From positions 1 to 58,664 of the forward strand of contig JAQBOH010000130.1 of NCBI GenBank assembly GCA_028288125.1: a stretch of DNA of 58,664 nt. Direction: 5' to 3'. Every line of letters starts with the position of its first letter. Position 1 is the stretch's first letter. The notes under the pieces are model-generated. The model had not been told where the DNA came from. It made no database searches and was given only the letters and a program-made list of their open reading frames with translations. The stretch comes from Mucilaginibacter sp. (GTDB taxonomy: Bacteria; Bacteroidota; Bacteroidia; Sphingobacteriales; Sphingobacteriaceae). Of this stretch, positions 1 to 8,464 are shown piece after piece. Both the position numbers and the translations under genes were made by a program.

Positions 1-300
1 GCCGGTCGATGCACCAAAGGTTGTGATATTGGTTTGTGTGCTGATCGTTACTGCTAACGCTGATGATGGCTGGGTGATCGTTACGCTGACTGTTGAGTTG
101 TTTGAATTGTTGTCCTGTACCGTTATGGTATAGGTGCCTGCTGCAAGACCGGTAAAGGTTGGACTGCTTTGTAATGTTCCGCTGCCTATTTTATACTGGT
201 ATGGACTTGTGCCGCCTGAACCGGCTACTGTTACCGCGCCGGTCGATGCGCCGAAAGTTGTGATATTCGTTTGTGTGCTGATCGTTACTATAACGGCCGT
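1..300 (-). repeat. SprB-type tandem repeat, 237-bp (79-residue) unit
   Basis: The segment beginning at base 1 recurs at base 238 with few changes (gccggtcgatgc...), so the unit is 237 bp and in frame. The translation carries the GGTSPYQYKI / LAAGTYTITVQD pattern of SprB repeats. At least one full unit and part of the next are in the window; more may follow to the left. Confidence 0.8.
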
Positions 301-3300
301 GACAGCAATGGTAGCCGAGGTAACCCCGGTAAGTCCGGCTGAAGAAAACTGCAGAGTTCTATTTCCGTTAGCACCTGTAATCATAAGATCACTAAATGTG
401 CCAACACCTGATCCATCGGTTGCAATAGACAATGTACCTCCTAAAGTACCTGCGCCAGACGCAATGGATGAACTTATTGAAATACCTGCCTGATTTACAG
501 TATTACCTGCAACGTCTTGAACCAAAATTACCGGCTGCTGAGCAAACGTTACACCGGTTAATATGCTGGAGGATGGTTGAATACTAATTGCGAGCTTAGC
601 TGCTGCGCCTGCGATAACCGTAACAGTGCCGGAGGTAGTTGCAGTAAGTCCGGTGGATGTTGCTGAGATATTGGCTGTCCCGGTGAGAACACCCGTCATC
701 ACCGCGCTCTTGGTATCCACCGCCGCGACAAGGTTGCCGGTGGCTACGCCGAGTGTTTTATTCGTTAATGACCAGGTGCCGGCTGCATTGGCCACGAAGT
801 TGCCTGCCGCGTCACGAGTGATCGAATAGCCTGTTATTGTGTTGCCGGATGTCAGGTTTTGTGCGGATACGACACTTCCTGTTCCGTCTGCTGCCGTTTC
901 TACACGTACCGCTGTGGCTGCGCCCGCGCCGAGTGTAATATTGCCTGAATTAACTGAAGTAAGCCCTGATGATGTAAATTGAAGGGTACGAACGCCAATA
1001 AGGCCCGAAATATTAAGATCAGTAAAGGTGGCTACGCCGCTTGAATTGGTTTGAACAGTCACTGTTCCTGCCAAAGTTCCCGCGCCTGTAATTATGGCTG
1101 CTGTAACATTTATGCCAGCTTGGCTAATGGGGTTGCTTGAACCATCCTGTAACTGAATAACCGGCTGCTGTGTAAAAGCGATCCCGCTTTGCGCCGCCGA
1201 CGATGGCTGCGTGGTAATTGCCAGTTTAGTTGCTGCCAGCGAATTTACGGTAATAGTAATACCAAAAGTTTTATTTCCCGTACCGTTACTGGCGGTAACC
1301 GTATAAACAGCTGAAGCTGCACTAACAGTAGGTGTACCTGAAATAACACCTGTTCCTACATTGATACTTAAGCCGGCGGGTAACCCCGGACTGATACTAT
1401 AGGTCGTAGGGCTACCGCCCGTAACCGTTGGATTTAAGGATGTTATGGCGTTATTAACCGTATAGATCTGCGGTGAAGAATAAGAAAGGGACGCTGGCGC
1501 TGCCGGGCTGTTTGTCGTAACCGCTATGATGCCCGAAGTTACTCCTGTATATCCTGGAGTTGAAGAAAAGCCGAGGGTAAAATTGGCCGTTGACGCGCTG
1601 GTTATGGAAAGGCCCGTAAAAGTAGCCACTCCATTAACAGCCGTTACAGTTAACTGCCCGTTCAATGTTCCGGTGCCACTTGCAAGGGAAACCGTAACCG
1701 TGGTTGTATTATCGGTAGTGACGGTATTCCCGTATTGGTCCTGGATATAAATAACCGGCTGCTGAGCAAGAGTAACCTGGCTCAAAACTGTTGTTGACGG
1801 CTGGGTATTTATAGCCAGTTTATTTGCCGGGCCGGGGTTAGGAAGAACAACAAAGCTATTAGATGTGCCAACTAAAGTAGGGTCATCTGTACTTAGTGTT
1901 GTTAAAGTATAAGTACCAGCAGTGGTGAGGGTCATGTTCCAACCGGTTAGCGCGCCGAGTGTAAAAGCGCCGGTAGGGCCGCCGCCGCCTATCACGGTTG
2001 AAGCCGAAGAAACCACGTTTGTACTGGTATAGGTATTGAAGAGTGTACTGCCAGGAGCAACGTTCCTGGCTGAAATTTGTATTGTAAATGCAACCCCGGC
2101 AGTTTGGATGCCAATGTTACCGCCGCCATTGGCCTCAACTAAAAAATGATCAGCTCCCTGCACGGTCACACCTGCGGATTTAGTGCCTTCTAATTTGCCT
2201 GTTTCTGTATTGGTTGCTGTTACAACAGCCCCTTTATATAGTTCATTGGCCAACCCCGGTAAGTTAGTAGTGGAGTATGTCCATGCCCCTGATTGCGAAG
2301 TTAGCGCGGGAGATAAAGGACTGCCATCTACATAAATAGTTAAAGTGCCGTTAGCGCCTGTTCCGCTGATACTTGTAGCCCCGGCCAATATAGGGCCGGT
2401 AACTGTGGGAACAGAAGCTGAAGCCCCCAAAACTGTCACCACGTTGGAAAATCCACTTGTGTTTTTGTTAGCTGCTGAAGCAGTGGCCTTTAAAAGGTCG
2501 TTTGTAGCAAGTGTAATTCCGGTTAAAGTCCAGTTGCCAAAAATATTTACTGTGGTTGTGCCAATTGAAATGCTATTTTTATAAACAGTAATAGTAGTTC
2601 CCGCCGCTTCCAGTGATGTACCCAACACACTTGTCTGGCTATTATTATAAGTACCTGTTATTACCGGGGCAACAGATGTTCCACTCAAAAGATTTTGAAC
2701 AGTAACTGCATTAGAGAGAGCCGATAACCCGGAAGTCGCGTCAATAATTGCGGCAGCGGTTATTACGTCTCCGGCAACTAAATTTAAACCGGTAACTGTC
2801 CAGCTGGTAGTCGCGTCTGCTGTTGTTATCTGGCGTTCTACACCATTTATATACAGATATATTTTTGAGTTTGCGACCTTAGTTCCACTTACCGAGGTAC
2901 CGGTATCATAAACAGGGCTTGTGGTAATTACAGGTGTGGCTGTCGCGCTAATAGTTCGGTATTGAAAGTTAGATGGGTTAGAAACACAGGTTCCCGCGGT
3001 AACATTTTGTGCAGTTGCCCAAAATGTACCAGCCGGTACAGAGTTACCAGTATTAAACAATTGAAAACTCCATGCTGCCGATGTTCCGCCCGCAGTTGTT
3101 ATTGCCGGCGCATAAACAGCATTTCCTTGATAATCAGTACTTATTGTAAATTCCTGACCGGCAACAAAATTCTGAGAATTTATTGTAGTGGTTACACTTG
3201 AAATACCATGAATAAAAATTTGTACAGAGGTAGCCGTTGTTGTTTGACCGGGTAATGCCGTCCAAGTACCCACATAACCCTTAGAGCCATTAACAATACC

Positions 3301-4503
3301 CGTTATAGTTGGAGGCGTGGTACAGACCTGCCCTACTATAACAGAATTTGATGCAGCGGAAATTGTGTGTCCAACTGCAGTCGCTTTGGCCGTAATTGCG
3401 TTACCCGCTGCTATTACGCCACTAACACCCGACGATAACGTCCAGGCATTAGCGGTAACCGTAGCGGTTCCCATTGAAACCCCGTCTTTATATATTGTAA
3501 TTGTAGTACCATCAGCTTCTGCACTCGTACCCGTTATTGAATTACTACTGGTTAGTAAAGAGCTGGAAATAAAAGGAGCGCTGGTAACAGGTGATGAAAA
3601 AGTAAACCCTGTGGTCATTGTTGACAGGATCGTAGGGGGAAAACTGGTAATGGCTGTGCTAAAAGCGGCGAATGTGTTACCGCTATAGGAATTGTCTGCT
3701 ATGCCGTTGATATCTGATACGGTGCCGGAGGGAAAATCACTTTGCCCGCTGGTAATAGTAGTGGCGGCAAATCTGAACGAAGCCGTTGCCGGGTTGGTTG
3801 TCAGGTCTGACAGAGGGACATAAAAATCGTAAAATACGTTTGTATTCCCACTACCTGCAGGCAGGGCGGTAGCAGCAATGGAACGCTGCTCTTGTGTACC
3901 GGAAGCATAATCATTTATGACAGCCCCTGTAACAAGATTCCTAACCCTTACGCGAAAGTTTGTTTCCAACGTTACGGATAACTCAAACCCCATATCAGCA
4001 GGATTGCTGATATAACTGGGATCGGTAGGGCCAAATTGCCCATTATTATCTATTAGCAAACAGTATCCTTTGGATGCCGAAGAGTTTTTCCCGATGCGGA
4101 AGCGGATGATCAGATTGGTTCCATCATTTAGCACGTAAACAGATTTGGAGAACCCTACAATATCAGTTTGCCCGCCTGAGGCACCTGTGGTCAAATCCGA
4201 AGCGGGCTCACTTGTTACTTCAACAATCGGAGTCATTTTCAACTCACTTTGGACGCCGTCGTCAACCCCGCCCTGGAAACCGGCGGTCGTAGCGGAAGTA
4301 TAACCGTTGCCACTAGGGTTCAATACGTGTTTACCAGCGACGGTTGAAGCGGGCTTGTAAATTAACCCGGGGGTTTGGGCATTTACGTTTAACGTGAAAA
4401 ATGTCAGGAAAAAAAATAAGATAAAGGAAACTGAAAGTATCTTCTTTAAATATTTTAGGCCAAACGACCATTTGGCCTTGCGGTAAAAATTTTTTTCGTA
4501 CAT
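1..4503 (-). CDS. Giant secreted Ig-like/SprB-repeat surface protein (3' end beyond window)
   Basis: The frame is open from ATG at 4503 to base 1, giving 1501 residues without a stop, so the C-terminus lies outside the window. A long hydrophobic signal peptide ends near residue 42 (NVNA/QTP). Then follow several bacterial Ig-like domains (about 310-780) built on 'SGTxxAxGTTITIYKDG' themes, three copies of a unit with 'QPSxxxxSGxxFxQQPV' (near 893, 1093 and 1303), one putative Ig (He_PIG) domain at about 1010-1087, and SprB-type repeats from about 1405. AAGGTGA lies directly before the ATG. Family knowledge: such proteins are cell-surface adhesins or motility-associated proteins exported by T9SS; the sorting tail is not visible here. 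The adhesin role is inferred. Confidence 0.85.
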   Translation of the reverse strand, partial: MYEKNFYRKAKWSFGLKYLKKILSVSFILFFFLTFFTLNVNAQTPGLIYKPASTVAGKHVLNPSGNGYTSATTAGFQGGVDDGVQSELKMTPIVEVTSEPASDLTTGASGGQTDIVGFSKSVYVLNDGTNLIIRFRIGKNSSASKGYCLLIDNNGQFGPTDPSYISNPADMGFELSVTLETNFRVRVRNLVTGAVINDYASGTQEQRSIAATALPAGSGNTNVFYDFYVPLSDLTTNPATASFRFAATTITSGQSDFPSGTVSDINGIADNSYSGNTFAAFSTAITSFPPTILSTMTTGFTFSSPVTSAPFISSSLLTSSNSITGTSAEADGTTITIYKDGVSMGTATVTANAWTLSSGVSGVIAAGNAITAKATAVGHTISAASNSVIVGQVCTTPPTITGIVNGSKGYVGTWTALPGQTTTATSVQIFIHGISSVTTTINSQNFVAGQEFTISTDYQGNAVYAPAITTAGGTSAAWSFQLFNTGNSVPAGTFWATAQNVTAGTCVSNPSNFQYRTISATATPVITTSPVYDTGTSVSGTKVANSKIYLYINGVERQITTADATTSWTVTGLNLVAGDVITAAAIIDATSGLSALSNAVTVQNLLSGTSVAPVITGTYNNSQTSVLGTSLEAAGTTITVYKNSISIGTTTVNIFGNWTLTGITLATNDLLKATASAANKNTSGFSNVVTVLGASASVPTVTGPILAGATSISGTGANGTLTIYVDGSPLSPALTSQSGAWTYSTTNLPGLANELYKGAVVTATNTETGKLEGTKSAGVTVQGADHFLVEANGGGNIGIQTAGVAFTIQISARNVAPGSTLFNTYTSTNVVSSASTVIGGGGPTGAFTLGALTGWNMTLTTAGTYTLTTLSTDDPTLVGTSNSFVVLPNPGPANKLAINTQPSTTVLSQVTLAQQPVIYIQDQYGNTVTTDNTTTVTVSLASGTGTLNGQLTVTAVNGVATFTGLSITSASTANFTLGFSSTPGYTGVTSGIIAVTTNSPAAPASLSYSSPQIYTVNNAITSLNPTVTGGSPTTYSISPGLPAGLSINVGTGVISGTPTVSAASAVYTVTASNGTGNKTFGITITVNSLAATKLAITTQPSSAAQSGIAFTQQPVIQLQDGSSNPISQAGINVTAAIITGAGTLAGTVTVQTNSSGVATFTDLNISGLIGVRTLQFTSSGLTSVNSGNITLGAGAATAVRVETAADGTGSVVSAQNLTSGNTITGYSITRDAAGNFVANAAGTWSLTNKTLGVATGNLVAAVDTKSAVMTGVLTGTANISATSTGLTATTSGTVTVIAGAAAKLAISIQPSSSILTGVTFAQQPVILVQDVAGNTVNQAGISISSSIASGAGTLGGTLSIATDGSGVGTFSDLMITGANGNRTLQFSSAGLTGVTSATIAVTAVIVTISTQTNITTFGASTGAVTVAGSGGTSPYQYKIGSGTLQSSPTFTGLAAGTYTITVQDNNSNNSTVSVTITQPSSALAVTISTQTNITTFGASTG

Positions 4504-4589
4504 ATCACCTTTTTGGGCATAAAAACGGCATATGAAATCCGCTTTCATTTGATCAATAGTTTTAGGGGTTCGAAAATTTTACTGCTGAA

Positions 4590-4805
4590 TATCCTTAGGG
4601 GGAAATAATCAATAGTTTAATTTGCAAAACATAACAGGCAACTATTGTACCGCGACCAAGGAGGCTAAAGAAATTATCATTATTATCAAATAACTTGACT
4701 TGCATTGTGTATTTTATACCATTAATTAATAATTAAGTCACTATTTGAAATATTTCCTTAATTTTTTTCGAATTTTATCGGCTGTAAATTCCCCATTATT
4801 CCACA
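4590..4805 (-). promoter_or_regulatory. Upstream module shared with the giant gene at 50817-55061
   Basis: This stretch upstream of the first giant gene aligns with 55095-55335 upstream of the second. Shared blocks occur in the same order and nearly the same spacing: atccttaggg (4591 and 55095), aatcaatagttta, ggcaa-tattgtaccgc (4637 and 55140), ttgtgt-ttttatac-attaatta (4705 and 55211) and attccccat (4788 and 55316). No CAAAnnTA (the reverse of TAnnTTTG) occurs in the 4504-4974 gap, so the usual promoter element is absent here. The rest of the gap (4806-4974) shows no gene and no clear signal. Confidence 0.7.
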
Positions 4806-4974
4806 TAAAGCATTTCGTTATTTCCCGTTGTGTGATATAAGCACGTTTGTGACCGGGTCTTTATAAAGGTATTCGCCAGGAGCAAGCGAAAGCAGCATTT
4901 GCCGAACTGTGGAGGGCTTTCAGTTAAAGGAAAGAAAAGTTCTATAATTTATTTAAGTTAGCCCCTTATAATCC

Positions 4975-6096
4975 ATGGCAGGCATTTACATTCATATTCC
5001 TTTTTGCAAGCAGGCCTGCCATTATTGCGATTTTCATTTCAGCACTTCGTTAAAATATAAAGACGAGCTTTTGCAGGCGTTGCTCAAAGAGATAACCCTA
5101 CAAAAAAACTATCTTGACGGCGAGACTGTTGAAACCATTTATTTCGGCGGCGGTACCCCTTCCCTGCTGAGCACCGACGAACTGAACTTACTCATCAGCA
5201 CGATAACCGGCTTACATACGGTTGCCGCCGATGCAGAAATTACCATCGAAGCGAACCCCGACGACCTCGATAAAGCCAAAGTGCAGGCACTCCGCGAAAG
5301 CGAAATAAACCGTTTCAGTATAGGCATACAATCATTTTTTGATGAGGACCTTGCCTGGATGAACCGGGTGCACCGCGGCAATGAGGCAGAGGCAGCAGTA
5401 AAACGCGTACAGGATGCCGGGTTCGAAAATTTAACCGTCGACCTGATATACGGCTACCCGCTGTTGAGTGATGAAAAATGGAAATATAATTTGGACAAAG
5501 TATTTGAACTGGGCGTGCCCCACATCTCGTCCTACTCCATGACGGTTGAACCGCAAACCGCGCTGGCATCATTCATCAACAAAAAGAAACAGCCCGCAAT
5601 GGAGGACAAGCAAAGCGCCGCGCAATTTATTTTTATGATGAATGCCATGGAATTGCGGGGATTTGAGCATTACGAAATATCCAATTTTTGCAAGCCGGGC
5701 CAATACTCAAGGCATAACGCCAATTACTGGCGGGGCGTAAAATACCTCGGCATAGGCCCGTCGGCGCATTCATATAACGGTGTCTCGAGGCAATGGAACA
5801 TAGCCGGCAACGCCAAATATATTCAGTCAATAGGGCTAAATAAGCTGCCGGCTGAAATGGAGGCGCTAACCGAAGCCAACCGCTTAAATGAATACATCAT
5901 GACGTCGCTGCGCACTATTTGGGGGCTCAACCTGGATAAGCTTGATTTAATAGCAAGTACCGCATCCAACCACCTGTTAAAGGCCGCCCGGCCCTATTTC
6001 GACAAGCAGTGGATCATCCAAAAAGAAAATACAATTTACCTAACCCAGCCAGGTAAATTATATGCTGATAATATAGCTTCGGGCTTGTTTTTTTAA
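4975..6096 (+). CDS. hemW: HemW, radical SAM heme chaperone
   Basis: This 373-residue protein has the radical SAM cluster motif with C11, C15 and C18 (FCKQACHYC) right after the N-terminal IYIHIPF strand, then the GGGTPS SAM-binding motif and the ANP motif of the HemN/HemW family. HemW binds heme and a [4Fe-4S] cluster and delivers heme to respiratory proteins; it was long mis-annotated as oxygen-independent coproporphyrinogen oxidase. Length is normal for HemW and shorter than HemN (about 455). The ATG at 4975 places the conserved N-terminus correctly. It fits a cell with many c- and a-type hemes such as those encoded further right. Confidence 0.93.
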   Translation: MAGIYIHIPFCKQACHYCDFHFSTSLKYKDELLQALLKEITLQKNYLDGETVETIYFGGGTPSLLSTDELNLLISTITGLHTVAADAEITIEANPDDLDKAKVQALRESEINRFSIGIQSFFDEDLAWMNRVHRGNEAEAAVKRVQDAGFENLTVDLIYGYPLLSDEKWKYNLDKVFELGVPHISSYSMTVEPQTALASFINKKKQPAMEDKQSAAQFIFMMNAMELRGFEHYEISNFCKPGQYSRHNANYWRGVKYLGIGPSAHSYNGVSRQWNIAGNAKYIQSIGLNKLPAEMEALTEANRLNEYIMTSLRTIWGLNLDKLDLIASTASNHLLKAARPYFDKQWIIQKENTIYLTQPGKLYADNIASGLFF

Positions 6097-6108
6097 AGAC
6101 CAAAGTAC

Positions 6109-6140
6109 GACACAGTGTGTCGCACTGTCGCAGTGCGACA
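6109..6140. repeat. Nested inverted repeat after hemW
   Basis: A palindrome gacacaGtgtgtc (6109-6121) is followed by a 10-bp stem, tgtcgcactg (6118-6127) and cagtgcgaca (6131-6140), with a 3-base loop. The two share bases, so alternative folds compete. It is followed by A-rich rather than T-rich sequence on the plus strand, so it is not a classical terminator for hemW. Confidence 0.6.
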
Positions 6141-6213
6141 AGAAAAAAATGCCTATTAAAAAACCGGAATTTTATTTACTCCGTATCTCTCCCTAAACAC
6201 AATAACAAACAAC

Positions 6214-6762
6214 ATGAAAAAAATTATTATCGCGACGTTTGCCTTAGCAGCTATTGCAATTTCACCGAAAGCTAACGCTCAAACTAAAATGGTTGGCGGT
6301 GCAGCCATGTACCCAACAAAAAACATTATTGAAAATGCTGTTAACTCAAAAGACCATACTACACTTGTTGCAGCAGTAAAAGCAGCAGGATTGGTTGAAA
6401 CTTTAGAGTCTGCCGGGCCATTCACCGTGTTTGCTCCGACCAACGAGGCATTTCAAAAATTACCTGCCGGAACCGTTGACAATCTAGTAAAACCCGAGAA
6501 CAAAGCTACGCTTACAAAAATCTTAACTTACCACGTGGTTGCAGGCCGTTTAAGCGCCCGCGATTTATGGGCAAAAGTTAAAGCCGGCAATGGAAAAGCA
6601 GAGCTAAAAACGGTACAGGGTGATGAGCTAACCGTTATGGCTCAAGGTAAAAAATTATACTTGGTTGACGAAAAAGGCGGAAAATCATGGATCACCATTG
6701 CCGATGTAAATCAAAGCAACGGGGTAATCCATGTAGTTAACACCGTATTGATGCCTGATTAA
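6214..6762 (+). CDS. Secreted single-domain fasciclin (FAS1) protein
   Basis: 182 residues. The N-terminus is a cleavable signal peptide ending near NAQ (about residue 22), so the protein is exported to the periplasm or cell surface. Residues about 38-180 form one FAS1/beta-Ig-H3 domain with the typical FTVFAPTNEAF and ILTYHVVAG segments and a final VIHVVNTVLMP strand. FAS1 domains generally mediate adhesion, but single-domain bacterial members have no assigned function. It stands alone, with a terminator just downstream. Confidence 0.9.
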   Translation: MKKIIIATFALAAIAISPKANAQTKMVGGAAMYPTKNIIENAVNSKDHTTLVAAVKAAGLVETLESAGPFTVFAPTNEAFQKLPAGTVDNLVKPENKATLTKILTYHVVAGRLSARDLWAKVKAGNGKAELKTVQGDELTVMAQGKKLYLVDEKGGKSWITIADVNQSNGVIHVVNTVLMPD

Positions 6763-6782
6763 TTCCCAATCTGGTTAATGTG

Positions 6783-6820
6783 AAGCCCGGCGATTTTATC
6801 ACCGGGCTTTTTTGTTTTTT
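6783..6820 (+). terminator. Rho-independent terminator of the fasciclin gene
   Basis: AAGCCCGG (6783-6790) pairs with CCGGGCTT (6802-6809), followed directly by a T-rich tract to 6820. It lies 20 bases after the stop codon. Confidence 0.8.
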
Positions 6821-6908
6821 GTCATCCTGAACGTAGTGAAGGATCTTCTTCAAGGGTCATGTTTCCGATTGTATGGCGTAGAAGATCCTTCGTTTCACTC
6901 AGGATGAC
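6821..6908. repeat. Long palindromic intergenic repeat, GTCATCCTGA family
   Basis: The left arm 6821-6849 starts gtcatcctga and the right arm 6880-6908 ends tcaggatgac; they are complementary over about 29 bases with a few mismatches and a 30-base loop. It sits between two converging genes. Elements with these ends are widespread in Bacteroidota genomes as interspersed palindromes (recalled, not searched). Confidence 0.75.
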
Positions 6909-6921
6909 AAAGCATCTGTTC

Positions 6922-6949
6922 CATCTCAAATCTAACATCTCAAATCTAC
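6922..6949. repeat. Seven-base-period array A
   Basis: Four seven-base words in exact register: CATCTCA and AATCTAA, then the same pair again with a changed last base. The array runs into the stop codon of the NTF2-like gene. Confidence 0.6.
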
Positions 6950-7371
6950 GAAGTATGGTCCACTACGATCTTCCACTCGCCATTGATCTTGCGGAACCAT
7001 AGCGTAAAATATCCGCCGGGGGTATCTTTTTCACGCTGCAAATGCCAGCCGCCGAGCATAAAGGCGTTGGTTTTGTCGAGCAGGTCGATCTTTAAAATAG
7101 TAAACGTGAGCGTACCCATCGCGGCCTTGCCGGGATAACGTTTTTTATATCCATCGAGCGTGGCCTGCCAGCCGTGCGTTGGCGCCGAACTGCTTACAAA
7201 CAACAGCGAGTCGGAATGCCAGTAGCCTTGCATAAAGCCGCTGATGTCGCCCTTATTCCAGGCGATGCGCTGTGTTTCCAGCACTTTAATAATTGCCTGC
7301 TTATCACTCTGCGCATGCAGTGTCATGAACGCTAAAAGCAGGACGGTCAGGGTTAATATCTTCTTCATCAT
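6946..7371 (-). CDS. Secreted NTF2-like (SnoaL/DUF4440-type) protein
   Basis: 141 residues with a signal peptide (hydrophobic residues 5-20, LHAQ cleavage site). The mature part has the small cone-shaped NTF2-like fold pattern: an N-terminal helix with VLETQRIAWNKGD, a middle GYKKRYPG segment, and C-terminal strands ending in WFRKINGEWKIVVDHTS, as in DUF4440/SnoaL-like proteins. Members range from isomerases to binding proteins, so no reaction can be assigned. It diverges from the sugar kinase gene with only 17 bases between the predicted starts. Confidence 0.8.
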   Translation of the reverse strand: MMKKILTLTVLLLAFMTLHAQSDKQAIIKVLETQRIAWNKGDISGFMQGYWHSDSLLFVSSSAPTHGWQATLDGYKKRYPGKAAMGTLTFTILKIDLLDKTNAFMLGGWHLQREKDTPGGYFTLWFRKINGEWKIVVDHTS

Positions 7372-7388
7372 GCAATTTAAAAATATTT

Positions 7389-8300
7389 ATGAAAAAAGCT
7401 TTTAGCTTTGGCTTTATGCTTTCAGCTATTAAGAACATTCTTTGTTTCGGCGAAATCTTATGGGATACCTTTGGGATTGAAAAAGTGGCCGGCGGGGCGC
7501 CGATGAATGTGGCCCGTCACCTGGTTCAGCAGGGCGCGGATGTGTCTTTTGCCAGCCGCGTCGGCAATGATGAATCAGGCAAAGGGTTGATTGAATTTCT
7601 GAAGGCGAGCGGTTTATACAGCGAGTTGATCCAAACCGACGACGAATTGCCCACCTGCGAAGTGACCGTTAAGCTCGACAAGCAGGGCAGCGCTACCTAT
7701 ATTATCCCCAGGCCGTGTTCATGGGACAACATCCAAACCGAACCGGCGCTGACGGAAGCGGCTGAAAAAGCAGCGGCCATTGTATTCGGCAGCCTGGCCT
7801 GCCGAGAAAATACGACTCGTGATATTTTATTAAACCTGCTGAATGAAACCGCCGCGCTGAAAATATTTGATGTGAACCTGCGCCCGCCCCATTATATATT
7901 AGCGGATATTGAAACTCTCGCGGCACGGGCCGACGTTGTTAAAATGAATGAGGAAGAGGTTATTTTATTGATAGGAGAACCCGGGGACGGCCTCAGGGAA
8001 AGGATCATCGAATTTCAAAAGAAATACCACGCCCGGACCATCTGTGTTACCCGCGGCGAAAACGGCGCTATCGTATGGCATGAACATGAATTTTATGAGC
8101 ACCCGGGTTTTAAGGTAAATGTAGTGGATACCGTGGGCGCCGGCGATGCCTTTTTAGCAACTTTTATAGCGGGGCTGCTAAACGGAGCGGACATGCCGGA
8201 CTTGCTTAAAAAAGCCTGCGCAGTGGGCGCGTTTGTAACTACAAAACGTGGCGCTAACCCAGTTTATACCATGGGGGATATTGATATGCTTATGGGGTAA
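7389..8300 (+). CDS. PfkB-family sugar kinase (fructokinase-like)
   Basis: 303 residues of the ribokinase/PfkB fold. Near the N-terminus it has GEILWDTFG and the GGAPMNVARHL sugar-binding segment (PfkB signature 1 region); near the C-terminus it has DTVGAGDAF, which carries the anion hole and catalytic Asp. It should phosphorylate a sugar with ATP; the substrate, probably fructose, is inferred from similarity to bacterial fructokinases. ATG 7416 (MLSAIKNILCF) is an alternative start that leaves room for divergent promoters, and the first nine residues look non-conserved. No sugar transporter or glycosidase gene is adjacent. Confidence 0.85.
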   Translation: MKKAFSFGFMLSAIKNILCFGEILWDTFGIEKVAGGAPMNVARHLVQQGADVSFASRVGNDESGKGLIEFLKASGLYSELIQTDDELPTCEVTVKLDKQGSATYIIPRPCSWDNIQTEPALTEAAEKAAAIVFGSLACRENTTRDILLNLLNETAALKIFDVNLRPPHYILADIETLAARADVVKMNEEEVILLIGEPGDGLRERIIEFQKKYHARTICVTRGENGAIVWHEHEFYEHPGFKVNVVDTVGAGDAFLATFIAGLLNGADMPDLLKKACAVGAFVTTKRGANPVYTMGDIDMLMG

Positions 8301-8316
8301 ACAACCCATAAAAGAC

Positions 8317-8440
8317 GTCATGCCTAACTCGTTTCGGCAACCCACTGAAGTATATACGACAGCAAGGTCTGCTACATGCAAAAGCGCAGACTGAGCGCGC
8401 GTGAATAGCCTGAGAGCTGCCGAAACAAGTTCGGCATGAC
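8317..8440. repeat. Palindromic intergenic repeat, GTCATGCC...GGCATGAC family
   Basis: The left arm 8317-8339 (gtcatgcc...tcggca) pairs with 8418-8440 (tgccga...ggcatgac) around a 78-base loop. The same outer arms form the compact hairpin at 57151-57183. It lies between the 3' ends of two converging genes, and the gap 8301-8464 holds nothing else recognisable. Confidence 0.7.
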
Positions 8441-8464
8441 CTGCCAGTTTGTCGGCACGACCCG

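Noticed and set aside
134..3688. Several plus-strand open frames (up to 123 codons) in the first giant gene
   Set aside because: Same mirror effect; the minus-strand frame is open throughout and has clear domains.
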